From assembly GCF_014641075.1 (NCBI RefSeq), contig NZ_BMHP01000001.1, forward strand, positions 186,001 through 250,000: a stretch of DNA of 64,000 nucleotides, read 5' to 3'. Below the pieces are notes generated by a model. The model was not told where the DNA came from and made no database searches. It worked only from the letters and a program-made list of their open reading frames with translations. Within the stretch, counting starts at the first letter, position 1; every line of letters begins with the position of its first letter. The DNA is from Paenibacillus nasutitermitis (GTDB taxonomy: Bacteria; Bacillota; Bacilli; Paenibacillales; Paenibacillaceae). This document shows, piece by piece, positions 63,795 through 64,000 of the stretch. A program made the translations under genes and the position numbers.

Positions 63795-64000
63795 GCCGCT
63801 ATGGAGCAAAATGCCCAAGCAAGTAGCATACAGGGTATTAATCCGAAGTCAAGCAGGAATTATAAATATACATAACGAATACCTTTAGAGATATTCAATA
63901 AAACAGTTATATAAGGCGGCTATCAAGAAATACGGATTCGACAAACTTAACTCATTTTGCAAGCATATTTTTTTGAAAAAACTCATTCTGATTAACCAAG

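Overview
The window reads as a chromosomal segment of a low- to moderate-GC Gram-positive bacterium of the Paenibacillus type. The infC-rpmI-rplT cluster has an L20-type leader and an AUU start on infC. A leucine-type T-box stands before ilvB-ilvN-ilvC-leuA. Promoters are sigma-A-like, ribosome binding sites are strong AGGAGG types, TTG and GTG starts are used freely, and many genes end in a hairpin plus T-run. No rRNA, tRNA, insertion sequence, phage or CRISPR array was seen.

Layout. 1-3.3 kb: a sugar operon (LacI-type regulator cut by the window edge, PfkB-family kinase, GH4 glycosidase). 3.4-9.95 kb: a catabolic region in visible decay, with an intact IclR regulator, SDR dehydrogenase, creatininase-family hydrolase and RidA protein mixed with broken genes (a glycosidase-like remnant, a sugar ABC permease with damage at both ends, a twice-frameshifted conserved protein, an SMP-30-like gene with a stop and no C-terminus, an acyltransferase stump and a possible AraC scrap). 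10-14.5 kb: a transglutaminase-like secreted protein and a complete phosphonate-type ABC importer (phnD-phnC-phnE-phnE). 14.6-18.4 kb, minus strand: a stalk-domain secreted protein, an SPL-like radical SAM protein with a probable LexA-controlled promoter, and a CvfC-like HEAT-repeat protein. 18.6-23.1 kb: a large CHASE3/HAMP/GAF hybrid kinase and an ABC-F ATPase.

23.4-40 kb holds a type IV pilus locus. Three prepilin-like or pilus-tip-like genes are followed by an AT-rich Nudix gene, then a roughly 1,680-residue secreted multi-domain protein on the opposite strand, then pilB, pilT, pilC, the main pilin, the prepilin peptidase, a PilM-PilN fusion and a PilO-like gene. Secretin and PilP genes are absent, as expected for a single-membrane cell.

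40-54 kb is mostly housekeeping or small accessory genes: zinc-ribbon protein, CDF transporter, KTSC-like protein, SH3-NlpC/P60 hydrolase with a likely cre site, manA, VOC protein, ytqB, ytqA, trmB, PAP2 phosphatase, glycosyltransferase, infC-rpmI-rplT, a Gly-rich protein and a GNAT. 53.5-62.9 kb is branched-chain amino acid synthesis under the T-box, with a two-component system placed between leuA and leuB. It closes with a 2-Cys peroxiredoxin behind a PerR-like box.

The most notable observations are the pilus locus with its divergent giant protein and PilMN fusion, the LexA-type box placed inside the promoter of the SPL-like radical SAM gene, the twin AATTC-N8-GAATT operators around the IclR gene, and the detailed record of gene decay at 3.4-9.95 kb. 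All calls come from reading the sequence; no database search was run.
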